Shown here one piece after another: positions 43,771-55,200 of a DNA stretch of 64,000 nt (the stretch's first letter is position 1; each line of letters begins with the position of its first letter). The notes under the pieces are model-generated. The model saw only the letters and a list, made by a program, of their open reading frames with translations. It did not search any database and had not been told where the DNA came from. The DNA lies in assembly GCA_031761405.1 (NCBI GenBank), contig JASEVX010000085.1:248001-312000 (forward strand), read 5' to 3'. Position numbers and translations under genes: made by a program. This stretch comes from Serripes groenlandicus (Eukaryota > Mollusca > Bivalvia > Cardiida > Cardiidae).

Positions 43771-43950
43771 CTTTGCTCATGAAAGGTGGTCGATGAAATA
43801 AATCAATTATTGGGTTTGTTACTGACCCACTACGAAAATATAGGGGGTCTGTAGGATTAATAGGGGGACTCGGCTATCGCCTCGCCCCCTATTAATCCTA
43901 CAGACCCCCTATATTTCCGTAGTGGGTCAGTAACAAACCCAATAACTAAT
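43771..43950. repeat. ~60-bp-arm palindrome ending the promoter-like repeat
   Basis: The left arm (about 43808-43867, from 'attgggtttgttactgaccc' to 'attaataggggg') and right arm (about 43885-43944, 'ccccctattaatcctacaga' to 'acaaacccaat') are near-perfect complements around a ~17-nt centre. The left arm continues outward as an inverted copy of the repeat unit. Confidence 0.85.
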
Positions 43951-45037
43951 ATTAACCTTTTCCCACATACTCTCATTCAACAAAGCTTAGAGGACTTAGT
44001 AAACATATAGGCAATCATTATAGATAATCTCTGAATAAATGATTGAGTTGAGTTTCAAACCTTGCTCATTAACCCTTTCCCTCATACGACAATACTGCAG
44101 CAGACGACTTTGAAAATATTTCATCAAAAAATTGAAACTCTCTATAATTTGAATGGATAACCTATGACTAAAAATGGAAAATAATGTGGCAAAAGGAGAA
44201 ATTGCTCAACGGACCGACAAACCGACAAGCGTGACTCCTATATAGCCCCCATATACTATGTATCTAGGGGTATAACAATACTTTCATTGACTTTACATAA
44301 TCTGCACTGGTTATATTCTATTATAGTATTAACCTCAATGGTCTTTTCCATGAACTCATAAACTCAAACTGACAACTGAAGGACAAAAAGAAATCAATCA
44401 ATAACAATACAAGTGAATAGACAACTAGAACTGTGACTCAAGGTAACTTAACCCTTTCCCGCAGACGACTTTGAAAACAAAGTGACAAAAACTGGAAAAA
44501 TCTCCATAATAGATAGCTTAATTGTTAAATAAAGTTGAAAACATTGTTGACAAATTGCTCATCATTTACCTCTAAATGTGCAGGTGGGAAAGGATTAATA
44601 TCCTTGCAAACTGCTTTGGTAGTATAAAGAATATTCCAATGATAGATAACTAGAATGCCTGAATGGATATGATACAAAACCATAGCTCTGTGGAGCAAAC
44701 ACTTACGCATTTCTTGATTTTTTTCTAAGTAAAAAACGGGGTATTTCTGAATAATTATTAAAGCCAGAGTTATGCGACTTGGTACAGACATGTGTAGAAC
44801 ATGTATACTATGTTTCATTTAAAAATGTTTAATGATTTTTAAGTTATGCGGTACGGTTACAGCTTTGTGACAACGCAGATGCCAAGCGAATTACAATAGC
44901 CTGACCTTTTAACTTCTAAAAACAGACAAGCTAGTAAAGTGGTATAAAAAAGTAAAATTACAAGGGTAGATGACTCTAGAATGCCTGAATGGATATGATA
45001 CAAAATAATATCTAGCACATCTACAATATTCATGTTT
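43951..45037. other. MITE fragments and eroded repeats, no gene
   Basis: Broken MITEs lie at 43955-44070, 44072-44205 and 44455-44597. A TATACCCC-type fragment is at 44206-44275. The stretch 44860-45030 resembles the end of the element at 55230-55310 (gctttgtgacaacgcagatg). Confidence 0.6.
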
Positions 45038-46517
45038 ATCATGTGAACAAAGTTTTATTATGCCATACTGATTGACTTATCATGTGAACAAAGTTTCATC
45101 ATGCCATACTGATTGGCTTATCATGTGAACAAAGTTTCATCCTGCCATACTGATTGGCTTATCATGTGAACAAAGTTTCATTATGCCATACTGATTGACT
45201 TATCATGGGTACAAAGTTTCATTATGCCATACTAATTGACTTACCATGTGTACAAAGTTTCATTATGCCATACTAATTGACTTATCATGTGTACAACGTT
45301 TCATTATGCCATACTAATTGACTTATCATGTGTACAAAGTTTCATTATGCCATACCAATTGACTTATCATGTGTACACAGTTTCATTATGCCATACTAAT
45401 TGACTTATCATTGGTACAAAGTTTCATTATGCCATACTGATTGACTTATCATGTGAACAAAGTTTCATTAACCCATACTGATTGACTTATCATGGGTACA
45501 AAGTTTCATTAACCCATACTGATTGACTTATCATGGGTACAAAGTTCCATTATGACATACTGATCGACTTATCATGTGTACAAAGTTTCATTATGCCATA
45601 CTGATTGACTTATCATGTGAACAAAGTTTCATTATACCATACTGATTGACTCAGCATGGGTACAGAGTTTCATCATGCCATACTGATTGACTTATCATGT
45701 GTACAAAGTTTCATTATGCCATACTAATTGACTTATCATGGGTACAAAGTTTCATTATGCCATACTGATTGACTTATCATGTGAACACAGTTTCATTAAC
45801 CCATACTGATTGACTTATCATGTGTACAAAGTTTCATTATGCCATACTAATTGACTTATCATGGGTACAAAATTTCATTATGCCATACTGATTGACTTAT
45901 CATGTGAACAAAGTTTCATTAACCCATACTGATTGACTTATCATGTGTACAAAGTTTCATTATGCAATACTAATTGACTTATCATGGGTACAAAGTTTCA
46001 TTATGCCATACTGATTGACTTATCATGTGTACAAAACAAAGTTTCATCATGCCATACTAATTGACTTATCATGTGAACAAAGTTTCATTATGCCATACTG
46101 ATTGACTTATCATGTGAACAAAGTTTCATTATGACATACTGATTGACTTATCATGAGAACAAAGTTGCATTATACCATACTGATTGACTTATCATGTGAA
46201 CAAAGTTTCATCATGCCATACTGATTGACTTATCATGTGTACAAAGTTTCATCATGCCATACTAATTGACTTATCATGAGTACAAAGTTTCATCATGCCA
46301 TACTAATTGACTTATCATGTGAACAAAGTTTCATTATGCCATACTGATTGACTTATCATGTGTACAAAGTTTCATCATGCCATACTGATTGACTTATCAT
46401 GGGTACAAAGTTTCATTATGCCATACTAATTGACTTATCATGAGTACAAAGTTTCATCATGCCATACTGATTGACTTATCATGGGTACAAAGTTTCATTA
46501 TGCCATACTGATTGACC
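45038..46517. repeat. 41-bp satellite array
   Basis: Continuous head-to-tail units of 41 bases, containing 'gacttatcatgtgaacaaag' and 'tttcattatgccatactga'; by length about 36 copies. Variation falls at a few set positions (gtgaac/gtgtac/gggtac; gattga/aattga; atgcc/aaccc). One unit near 46032 carries a 5-6-base insertion. Confidence 0.97.
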
Positions 46518-46900
46518 GACCAATGCTTTGTTCCAGTAGTATAACCCCCACTAAACCCTGTTTTCAGGGGTGTAATCAACCAAAGAAAATACTGCAGTCT
46601 GTATGTACACCTGATCATTTACTAAACTGAATATGAATACAATATCTAAGGAAAAATAAAACTATCACTATCACTGAAGATGATAAGTTTTATAAATAGT
46701 AACAGGGGAAGACCGGGGAATCCAATGAGCCGCCTATTAATATCCTTCGCCTTTATCCGTACGCTACGGAATTTTCCGAGGCGCGTTCCGAATGACCACG
46801 GAAACTTCCGAAGCTCGTTTGGATGATCATGATTAAATGCAATCAAGCGTTTGACTTCCATTGATCATTTCCTGTGTTTCCAAACGACAATAACTGTCAA

Positions 46901-46969
46901 AATGGAAAATGAACCGCCACCAAAGCGCTTTGCGAACCTTTCGGAGCAAGAAATGCAAAGAATTCCTTG
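46901..46969 (+). pseudogene. possible 5' leader remnant of a repeated gene family
   Basis: An ATG-led frame reads MENEPPPKRFANLSEQEMQR and then stops after IP. KRF-[AG]-x-[LV]-[ST]-[ED]-x-[ED] openings are known to me from expanded invertebrate families carrying KCTD1/DUF3504-like (Crypton-type) domains. Only the opening is present, and no later domain follows in any frame. The assignment is weak. Confidence 0.35.
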
Positions 46970-47049
46970 AGTGGTCCTCTGTTTTCTTTTTAAGTTGATC
47001 AATATCAAAACAATATGATAAATTGAGGGTTATATAATAAAACAGTTTT

Positions 47050-47176
47050 GGGCTTTTCAGCTGTTATACATGATGTAGATATGTACCAAAAAATCATTAT
47101 TGACCTCGGCTATGGCCTCGGTCGATAATGATTTTTTTTGTGCATATCACATCATGTATAACAGCTGAAAAGTCCA
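47050..47176. repeat. foldback element, ~55-bp arms
   Basis: The left arm 'ggcttttcagctgttataca'...'aaaaaatcattattgacc' and the right arm 'ggtcgataatgatttttttt'...'tgtataacagctgaaaagtc' are complements around 'tcggctatggcctc'. The copy is little eroded. Confidence 0.85.
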
Positions 47177-47309
47177 TAATTGCATAATAGTTACTGATAG
47201 AGCTATGAAAGCTTGGTGTTAATAAGATCCATTGATATGTAAAAGAGTAAAAACTCAACATGTAATATTCAGTGCCAAAGATGTTCTTTCCCAAGAAAAA
47301 GTGTAAGCC

Positions 47310-48165
47310 TTGTTAACCCTTTCCCAAATACACCAAAACAAATTTGCAGCAAATGGCTGACTAAATCTAGGCAAAATGGAAGTATGATTATGAATAAAGT
47401 TGCAATCATTGTGACAAAATTCTGCTTTTACCACAATGTTGTCAAAGTCACCTACTGCAGATACAGTAGAATGAATCCCTATGCAGGACTTTTTTTTTCA
47501 AATGTCGCATATTCAGATTAGTTTCAACTTTTAATGGGCTAAGGAGTTGCAATATCTCTTCTAAGGGGAAAGTATAAAATAAACAGTTTAGATGATGTAT
47601 CTTTACAGGCAGAGGTATTTTGGATTTTTCAGTGGCAAAAGAAAACAAAATGCTCCTTATGAGTAATTTCTCCTTTTACCACAATATTCTCAAAACTTGT
47701 CTGCTGCAGAGGCATCAGAAAATGTTAGTATGTGGGAAAGGGATACATTGTAATCTTATAAGGTTTGTATCAATGTGTAGATAATCCAATATATGGTCTA
47801 TAATTGCTGGTATGTGAAACCTCTCCAGATATCTTGTTAATAAGCATATTTAAAAATAAATAATAACGATTTTATTTTTGTAAATGTGATTCAGTGGTTA
47901 CATTCGACCCTTTTCCATGATACAAAAGCACCTGCAGCAGATGATTTTTTAAAAGATCTAGATAAAAGTCTGGAAAATCTTTATAACTGAAAGAATAATT
48001 ATTGTTTAGAGTTGAAAACTCTAAGGCAATAGTAGAAATTGCTATTCATGTGCAATTTGCACATTTTGTTACAATGTTCTAAAATCCGTCAGCTGCAGAT
48101 GGGTCAAATTCGTCTGCAAGTGGTAAAGGGTTAAATGCCATAACATGTAAATGGTTAATCTTGAC
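47310..48165. mobile_element. cluster of eroded piggyBac-like MITEs
   Basis: Copies or fragments at 47313-47490, 47620-47745 and 47905-48135, recognised by ctgcag arms and gggaaaggg ends. No gene. Confidence 0.65.
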
Positions 48166-48167
48166 TA

Positions 48168-48397
48168 TTAACCCTTTCCTCATATACACGCTTTCTGACG
48201 CCTCTGCAGCAGATGGCCTTTTGAAAACATAGTGACAGAAGAAGAAATTGCTCAAAACGAGCAATTTCTCCTTTTGCCACAATGTTTTCCATTTTATAGT
48301 CATAGGTTATCCATTCAATTATAGAGATTTTCTACTTTTTGACAAAATATGTTCAAAGTCGTCTGCTGCAGAATTGTTGTATGAGGGAAAGGGTTAA
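48168..48397 (-). mobile_element. piggyBac-like MITE, complete, TTAA flanks
   Basis: TTAA on both sides, CCCTTTCCTCATA (one base lost) and TATGAGGGAAAGGG. Core hairpin gaaattgctcaaaacgagca. About 650 bases beyond the end of SLC35F5. Confidence 0.9.
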
Positions 48398-49049
48398 CTT
48401 GTTAACCCTCATATAAACTTGTTTATAAACATGTAATCTCTGGGTTATTTTCAAATATCACCTTCAAACCATTCATTCCGTTTTTCTTAAGAAATCAGAT
48501 GTGAACATCTATCAAAAAACACATGAAATCATTTTAAAATATATGCAGAGCTCTAAATAATGGGCAATATTCATGTTATAAAATTATGAGATTACGCTCA
48601 ATTCCTAAGTTGTGGGTACTCAAAAGAATAGGCAGGAAAAGAATTGTTTTGAGTATCGACAAAATAGGGATTGGTTGAGTAATAAGACACCATTAGAAAT
48701 GTGTACATATTGAGTCAAAATTAAATCAATTATCTCAGGTGTTATAGATTGATAAATTAATTGAATATGATTTCTTAATATTTAATAAATTGAAAATCTC
48801 TAATCCTGAAATTACAATTTTGTAAAAAAATGTTGAAAAAGTATAACATTAGTGCAATTCCAACACCTTTCTCCATCAGAGCCTTTACTGTGTTTCCCAC
48901 AATGTAACAAAAAGGAGGGCGGCTGCTCATGTCTCAAATTCAGTTGGGAAAAATACAGTAAGAGGTCCAGTAAGACTTTTAAAAACATTGTGGCAAAAGG
49001 AAAATTTGAGTTATCTATTTAAGTAAAACTGAACAGAAATAAATCTGAT
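48398..49049. other. region downstream of SLC35F5
   Basis: AT-rich, with a hAT-like MITE fragment at 48596-48690 (gttgtgggtactcaaaagaa). It should hold the 3' untranslated region of the minus-strand gene, but no confident polyadenylation signal near the stop was identified. Confidence 0.5.
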
Positions 49050-49259
49050 TTAGGAGCAAAACGGATAACGAGTAAACTGAAGTAATAGAGATACCCACCT
49101 AGATACTGGTACCACGCGCCTAGCACACAAGCAATGGAGCATCTTTTTCACCAGCAGTAGAACTGGGTCCCAGGCCTCAAAATGAGTTAAACAACTTATT
49201 GCAAAGAAAGCCAGAAACACTGGGATGGTTCCCACATAAAATAACCATGTATAGGATAT
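49050..49259 (-). CDS. SLC35F5: SLC35F5 terminal exon (last TM and C-terminal tail)
   Basis: [20 protein letters not shown], then [14 protein letters not shown], ending CSCY-like at PFCS with TAA at 49050-49052. The last membrane segment and the WDPV motif match human. After VPVSR an in-frame AG|GTGGGT could act as a donor, so the final [15 protein letters not shown] may be intron read-through in some transcripts. Confidence 0.88.
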   Translation of the reverse strand: MSYTWLFYVGTIPVFLAFFAISCLTHFEAWDPVLLLVKKMLHCLCARRVVPVSRWVSLLLQFTRYPFCS

Positions 49260-52200
49260 CTGCAAAACAAAAATGAAATAGTTTGTTTTTCTGGAGCTAC
49301 CAGGTAGCTTACTTAAGGCCGTTTTAACCCTTACCCTCATATAGACACTTTCTGATGCCTCTGCATCAGACAGCTTTTTGAAAAACATAGTGACAAAAGA
49401 AGAAATTGTTCAAAACGAGCAATTTCTCCTTTTGTCACAATGTTTACCACTTTTAGTCATAGGTTATCCATTCAATTATAGTGATTTTATATTTTCTGAC
49501 AAAATATGTTCAAATACATCTGCTGCAAAATTATCGTATGAGGGAAAGGGTTAACAGTACTACATTCACATTCTTTCTTACTCCAGAGCAGCAGATGACA
49601 TATGAAAACATCGTGGAAAAAGAAGAAATTGCTCAAAATGGGCAATTTCTCCTTTTGCCACGTGTTTACCACAATGTATTCAACTCTACTCAATGATTGT
49701 TCTACTTACAAAGATATTTTTGCCAAGACATTTCAAAGCTGTCTGCTGCAGATTTGATTTATATGGGAAAGGATTAAATCCGGATGCTTTGGCCAAACAA
49801 CTTTGCCATAGCTGACCCTATTCATTTCTATAAATAAAAGTTCAATCACTTAAAAGAGATGAAAAAATTGTTTGAACAATTTATACTTTTGTCAGAATGC
49901 TTTCAAAGATATAAATGCTGAAAGAAAAACTGTGATGACCATGGTATTTGCTGGCTGAGAAATTTGAAGATTAAACATTATAGTATCCATCCATGAATTG
50001 CCAGAAATCTGACAAAACAATTTTTATTATGCTATGCATTTAAACTGGCTTTGCAGACATAAAACAAATCTAAATCTGCTTAATATTGAATAGACTTTCC
50101 AAGCAATTGTGATCAGTGTATATGCAGATCAGGATCTGTACTGTTCATTTAACAGTAATTTTTTTGTTTGTTTTTATTCATTCAGACATGTCAGCAGAAA
50201 ACTGCTTTTGGCCTTTTTCAATACATACAAATATACATATAGCACAAAACATAGCAAACACTTTCAATCTCAAGAATCTATTTACAAAAAGTTTGTTTTT
50301 AATATTGGGACATGTAAAAATTTACATAATAAAATACAGATCAAACTGCAAGTACGAATGAAAAAAAAGGAAACATTTATAAATAAACATGTTATAAACA
50401 ATTTTAGATATTTATAGAATATCTCTGTAAATAAAATCAATGTTGAAGCGGTAAAATGAAGAATCTGTACTTTTTTTTGTTTTTGATTCATACTCATTTG
50501 GTTGAATTATGTCTTACTTTGAATGTCAATGACTCTTTTAAGTGACAGTGAGGGGTTGAACCCATGCTCAGATGGTATGAAAGTATTGAATTATCTCAGG
50601 GAAAATGTCTGCCCTATTTCAAACCAAATCCCACATACAACAAAACTGCATCTGATGAATTTGAAAATATCTAGGGAAACAAATGTAAAATTCATATAAT
50701 GGGAGTATTATCATTGCTAAAGTTGAAAACATTTTGGCAAATAGAGAAATTTGAGCATTTCCACATTTAACCCTTTCCCTCATATAGACGCTTTCTGACG
50801 CCTCTGCAGCAGACGGCTTTTTGAAAACATTGTGACAAAAGAAGAAATTGCACAAAACATGCAATTTCTCCTTTTGACACAATTTTTTCCACTTAAAGTC
50901 ATAGGTTATCCATTCAATTATAGAGATATTCCATTATTTGACAAAATATGTTCAAAGTCGTCTGCTGTGGAATTGTCGTATGAGGGAAAGGGATAATGAC
51001 AATGTTTAAAAAGTTGTTTGGTGCAGAGGCATCAAAAAGTGTTTGTTTGTGGGAAAGGCTACTAATGTTCAGTGAGAATAAAGCTTACCCCTTTTATCAC
51101 AACGTCAGCTATCATAGTTAAAGGTGCTACAAGACTGAGGGCGGATGTCGCAATCAACGATGAGGTCAGAAAACATCCCCTGTAAAATATATCAACAATG
51201 GTCAAATAAACACTTCAAGAGTGTCCATAGAAACACATGTGTCGCATGTCAGTAAGTGGATGCATGGTGGACAGACAGACAGGCCATGGACGAGCGATCT
51301 GTATGTGGATAGAAAGACAGGCGATGGATAAGTGATCCAGATGTGGACAGACAGACGATGAAAGAGCTTTACTTATGTAGACAGACAGACAGGCCATGGA
51401 CAAGCAATCCATGTGAAGACAAACAGACAGGCGATGGACGAGCTATCCATATGAAGACAGACGGACAGGCGATGGACGTATCCTGCCAAGGAAGGTGACA
51501 CAAAATTGATTCTAACAGTGTTTTTTCTTGCTGTTTTGTGACCAGAGCCCTTTCAATTGTGAAAAAAGTGACATGTAAAATGTGATGAAAAACGAGGTGT
51601 CCTTTGATTGTGAATGGAGCCCAATTTCGGTTAATAAAAAACACTGTCTAGTGACAGCAAATACAATGGCAAACTGATTTTCACTAAATGCTACCTGTTT
51701 GTCAGATATGGTCGAAATATTGTAACAACTTAATTTATTGAGCAGATACTAACTTTGATGTCAGCTAGAAGAGGAAAATAACAAAAACTGAAAGATAATT
51801 CTTCAATTGAGTAAAATCTATTGAAAATATTATTATCATGAGAATCTTTTCTAACAAACCAAATGTTAGACTTGTCTGTATTATGGAAATCAACCACCCT
51901 TTCCCACGTGCAAACACATTGTTATGAAACTGCAGCAGATGTCTTTTGAAAACATTGGGACAAAAGGAAAAATTTATCAAGATGACCAATCTATTCTTTT
52001 GCAATATCATTTTCAACTGTTTTAAAACATTATACCTTTATTTGTAGACATTTCTCATACTTTCACTTCAAAGTATTCTGCTGCAGATTTGTTGTACATG
52101 TGAAAGGGTCAATATTTTTTAAAACTTTGTACTCACCACAACCACAGAAAATCTGACAACACAGTCCCTATAAGACCATTTATTATAATAAACAACCACT

Positions 52201-55200
52201 GCTGTCCATTAGGCCATTGAAATGTCTCACTATGTGTATAATGTAGAATAAAAAATCCAGGCCATAAAATTAGGGCGCTGAATAAACCTACAAAACCTGA
52301 AAACAAAAAATACAACACAAATTGAGGCTTTCTGACATGGATGGTACAAAAACAAATGAAAACGAAAACGCTGATGTAGTTAGAAAATATAAGGATAATC
52401 TTGTACATGGAATTATGGTCTATGATAAAAGAGATGAGTGAAACTTCCCAACAAAATATATTGTAAAAGTATTTATTACTATTTTTTTTATTTTAAAAAA
52501 GTGCAATTAGCAGAATTTAGTAATCAGCAGCAATGTAAAACATAAAATGTGAAGACAGACAACTAGAGCTCTAGATAAGGGGCATTTCATGTTCTTAAAT
52601 CCTTATTAGATCTTATAACCCTATGTTGTGGGTACTCAAAAGAATTTTCATCATATGGTTTGTTTGGGATATAAGAGACATTGTGGGAAAAGAGCTGTAT
52701 AACCCTCCTGGAAATCTGAACAAAACATAGCTCACCAAAAAACATAGGAATGTCGAGTTTATCTTCATGATCAACTTTACGTCTAAGGGCTACGAGGTAC
52801 ACAGCATACACAATAGAACCTGATAGGGCCCACAGAGCTCCAGCAGGGACGTTGTCTTCAAACTCACGATCTGACAGTGTCACCATGACTACACCGCTTA
52901 TACTGAAATTAATGAACAAATTCAGTCTATGTATACAGTGCTCCAGGATAATTAACGATGTCAATTAGACGAAAAATGATTTGCTTGATCAAAATCAGCA
53001 ATAATGACGAATGATCATCTTTTAACTTTTAGCCTACCTATTCTAAAATGCAATTTTTGTATCTGAAGTTAACTTCTAAATATTAAGACAAAATGAATGT
53101 ATACAGTTGTCAAAATTGCTATAATACAGTTTGTGAACACAATAGAGGCTCCATTTACTATCTGATCTTCACCAAACTTAGATAGTAGTTAAAAATATTG
53201 ATGAGAGCTTGGTTCCTTTCGAAAACAAGCCAGATGTGCCCTTGCATGACTGGATTATGGCCCTTGAAATTGTCAAATTGCTATAATACAGCTTGTGAAC
53301 ACAATAGAGCTTCCATTTACTATCCGATTTTCACCATATACATATATGCTCTGGATTGAAAATGACCAAAGAACCATCCCAGTAGAGCATAGGCCTTCAT
53401 TGGCCTCTTGTTTTAAACATTGTTATTAAATGTCGATAAATGCAGCAGCATCCAAAGTAGACTTTATAATATTTAAAAGGGACAAAATTACCTACCTGAC
53501 TAGAACTGAGACTAGTTTTGATAAACTAAATCTGTCCGCCGAAGATCCTGGGTAAATAGCCGCACAGATGAGCGTAAATAAAGAAGAAGTTGATGACAAT
53601 ACATTCACAATACCCGCTTCTGTATCCATAAGAGCAAACTGGTAAGAACAGTTTGCAAAGAACCACTGAAAATACAAAAATACATGTCATTTCACAAGAT
53701 TGGACAGCACGCTCGACTTTTTGGTGATTGACAAATAAAACAAAAGGAATTGCATTGCAGCAATAAGTAAAACAAAAAAACTTGACATAATTAACTTCTC
53801 TTGTCTACAGATAGGAATCATGATGGTAAACAAGTATTCCAAGATTCAAAGCAATATCCTTAAGGCTTTTAAGTCAATAGTTCGATTTTACCCGTATTCA
53901 ATGTATTTTCTAAGAAAAATAGGGCCATTATTCTGACAAAAACCTTCACAGATTTATGATCTTTTGTCTGTTGATTGAGGTAAAGATGGTTTATAAGTAT
54001 TGTAAGTGTATAAGCTATATCTCTAATGGTTTTGAATAAAAAGGAGAGTGGTACTAAGAACTTAACCAAAATTATAATTGAACAAGAGCGCCAAATGTCA
54101 CAAAATACGCCCGTCCTGTTTTTTTGAGACCAAGTATAGTGATAATTTGTTGTACATCAGCCAAACTTAGAGAGCGGACACTGTTAGTACAGTTTTGGCC
54201 ATTTCGAGGGACATAATTGTGTAGTGACTAAGATAACGTTGTAAGATATCAAAGGTAATTTCTATAATTAAAGGGAGATAACTCTTGATTAACTAAAGCG
54301 ATATGGATAGTTATCGAACTTGTCCGAGATAATATGCCAATACACATTCAGACCAAATTTGGTGATGATTGGACAAAGACCTCTAAAGTTATTGAGCTGA
54401 CAAGACCAATTTTGGGTAATTTCTATAATTAAAGGGCGATAACTCTTGATTGACTAAAGCGATATGGCTAGTTATCGAACTTGTCCGAGATATTATCCCA
54501 ATACACATTCTGACCAAATTTGGTGATGATTAGATAAAGACTTCTAAAGTTATTGAGCTGACAACATACTGGACGCCGCCCGCCCGCCCGTACGCCGCAG
54601 GTAAAACTATAATACGATCCGTTTTTTCAAAACGGGCGTATAAAAAGGGCCATAATTCTTTAAATACAAAAACCTTGACAAAATTATGTACTCTTGTCTG
54701 TTGGTCGAAGTAATGATGGTGAACAAGAATTGTAAGTTTCAAAGCAATATCTCTATTGGTTTTAAAAACTAGATGGAGTGCTCCCCGGAGCACGTGTGTC
54801 ACCTGCTGGGGCCTTGTAAAAATTTTAACTTTTGACAGAAAAGGGGCAATAACTCGGATATAAAAATATTTGGATTATCCCCCTTTTGTAAACCCATCAC
54901 AAAGATTGATATAAACATTTGTCAGAAGTTTCAATCCAATCCTTAGAGTAGAAAAAAAGTTATTTGAAAACGTGACGAAAAAGTGTGACGGACAGACAGA
55001 TGCCGAAAAAAAAAAAAGTAATCCCTAAGTGCCTACCATGCTACGCAAGTGACATAAAAAGGTTGTACAAAAAACATTACCAATATTCTAAGTCGAAAAA
55101 AGGCCATAATTCTTTCAAAAACTTATTGTCTGTTGATGGAGGTAATGATGTTGAACAAGTATTGTAAGTTTCAAAGCAATAGCTCATATAGTTCTGAAAA

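Larger units (their letters stand above)
46518..47330. other. non-coding stretch with a short gene-like leader and a foldback
   Basis: Contains a GC-richer segment (46700-46900), a 22-codon ATG-led frame at 46901-46969 and a palindrome at about 47050-47176 (listed separately). No complete gene. Confidence 0.55.

Noticed and set aside
42655..43950. A pair of retroviral-type long terminal repeats
   Set aside because: The copies are directly adjacent with no internal region, primer-binding site or polypurine tract, and part of the unit is inverted.
45038..46517. A CRISPR-like repeat-spacer array
   Set aside because: Units are head-to-tail with no unique spacers, in an animal genome; it is a satellite.
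50109..50417. Overlapping 102- and 81-codon open frames in the SLC35F5 intron
   Set aside because: They run in the opposite direction to the gene, are AT-rich, and contain no familiar motif.
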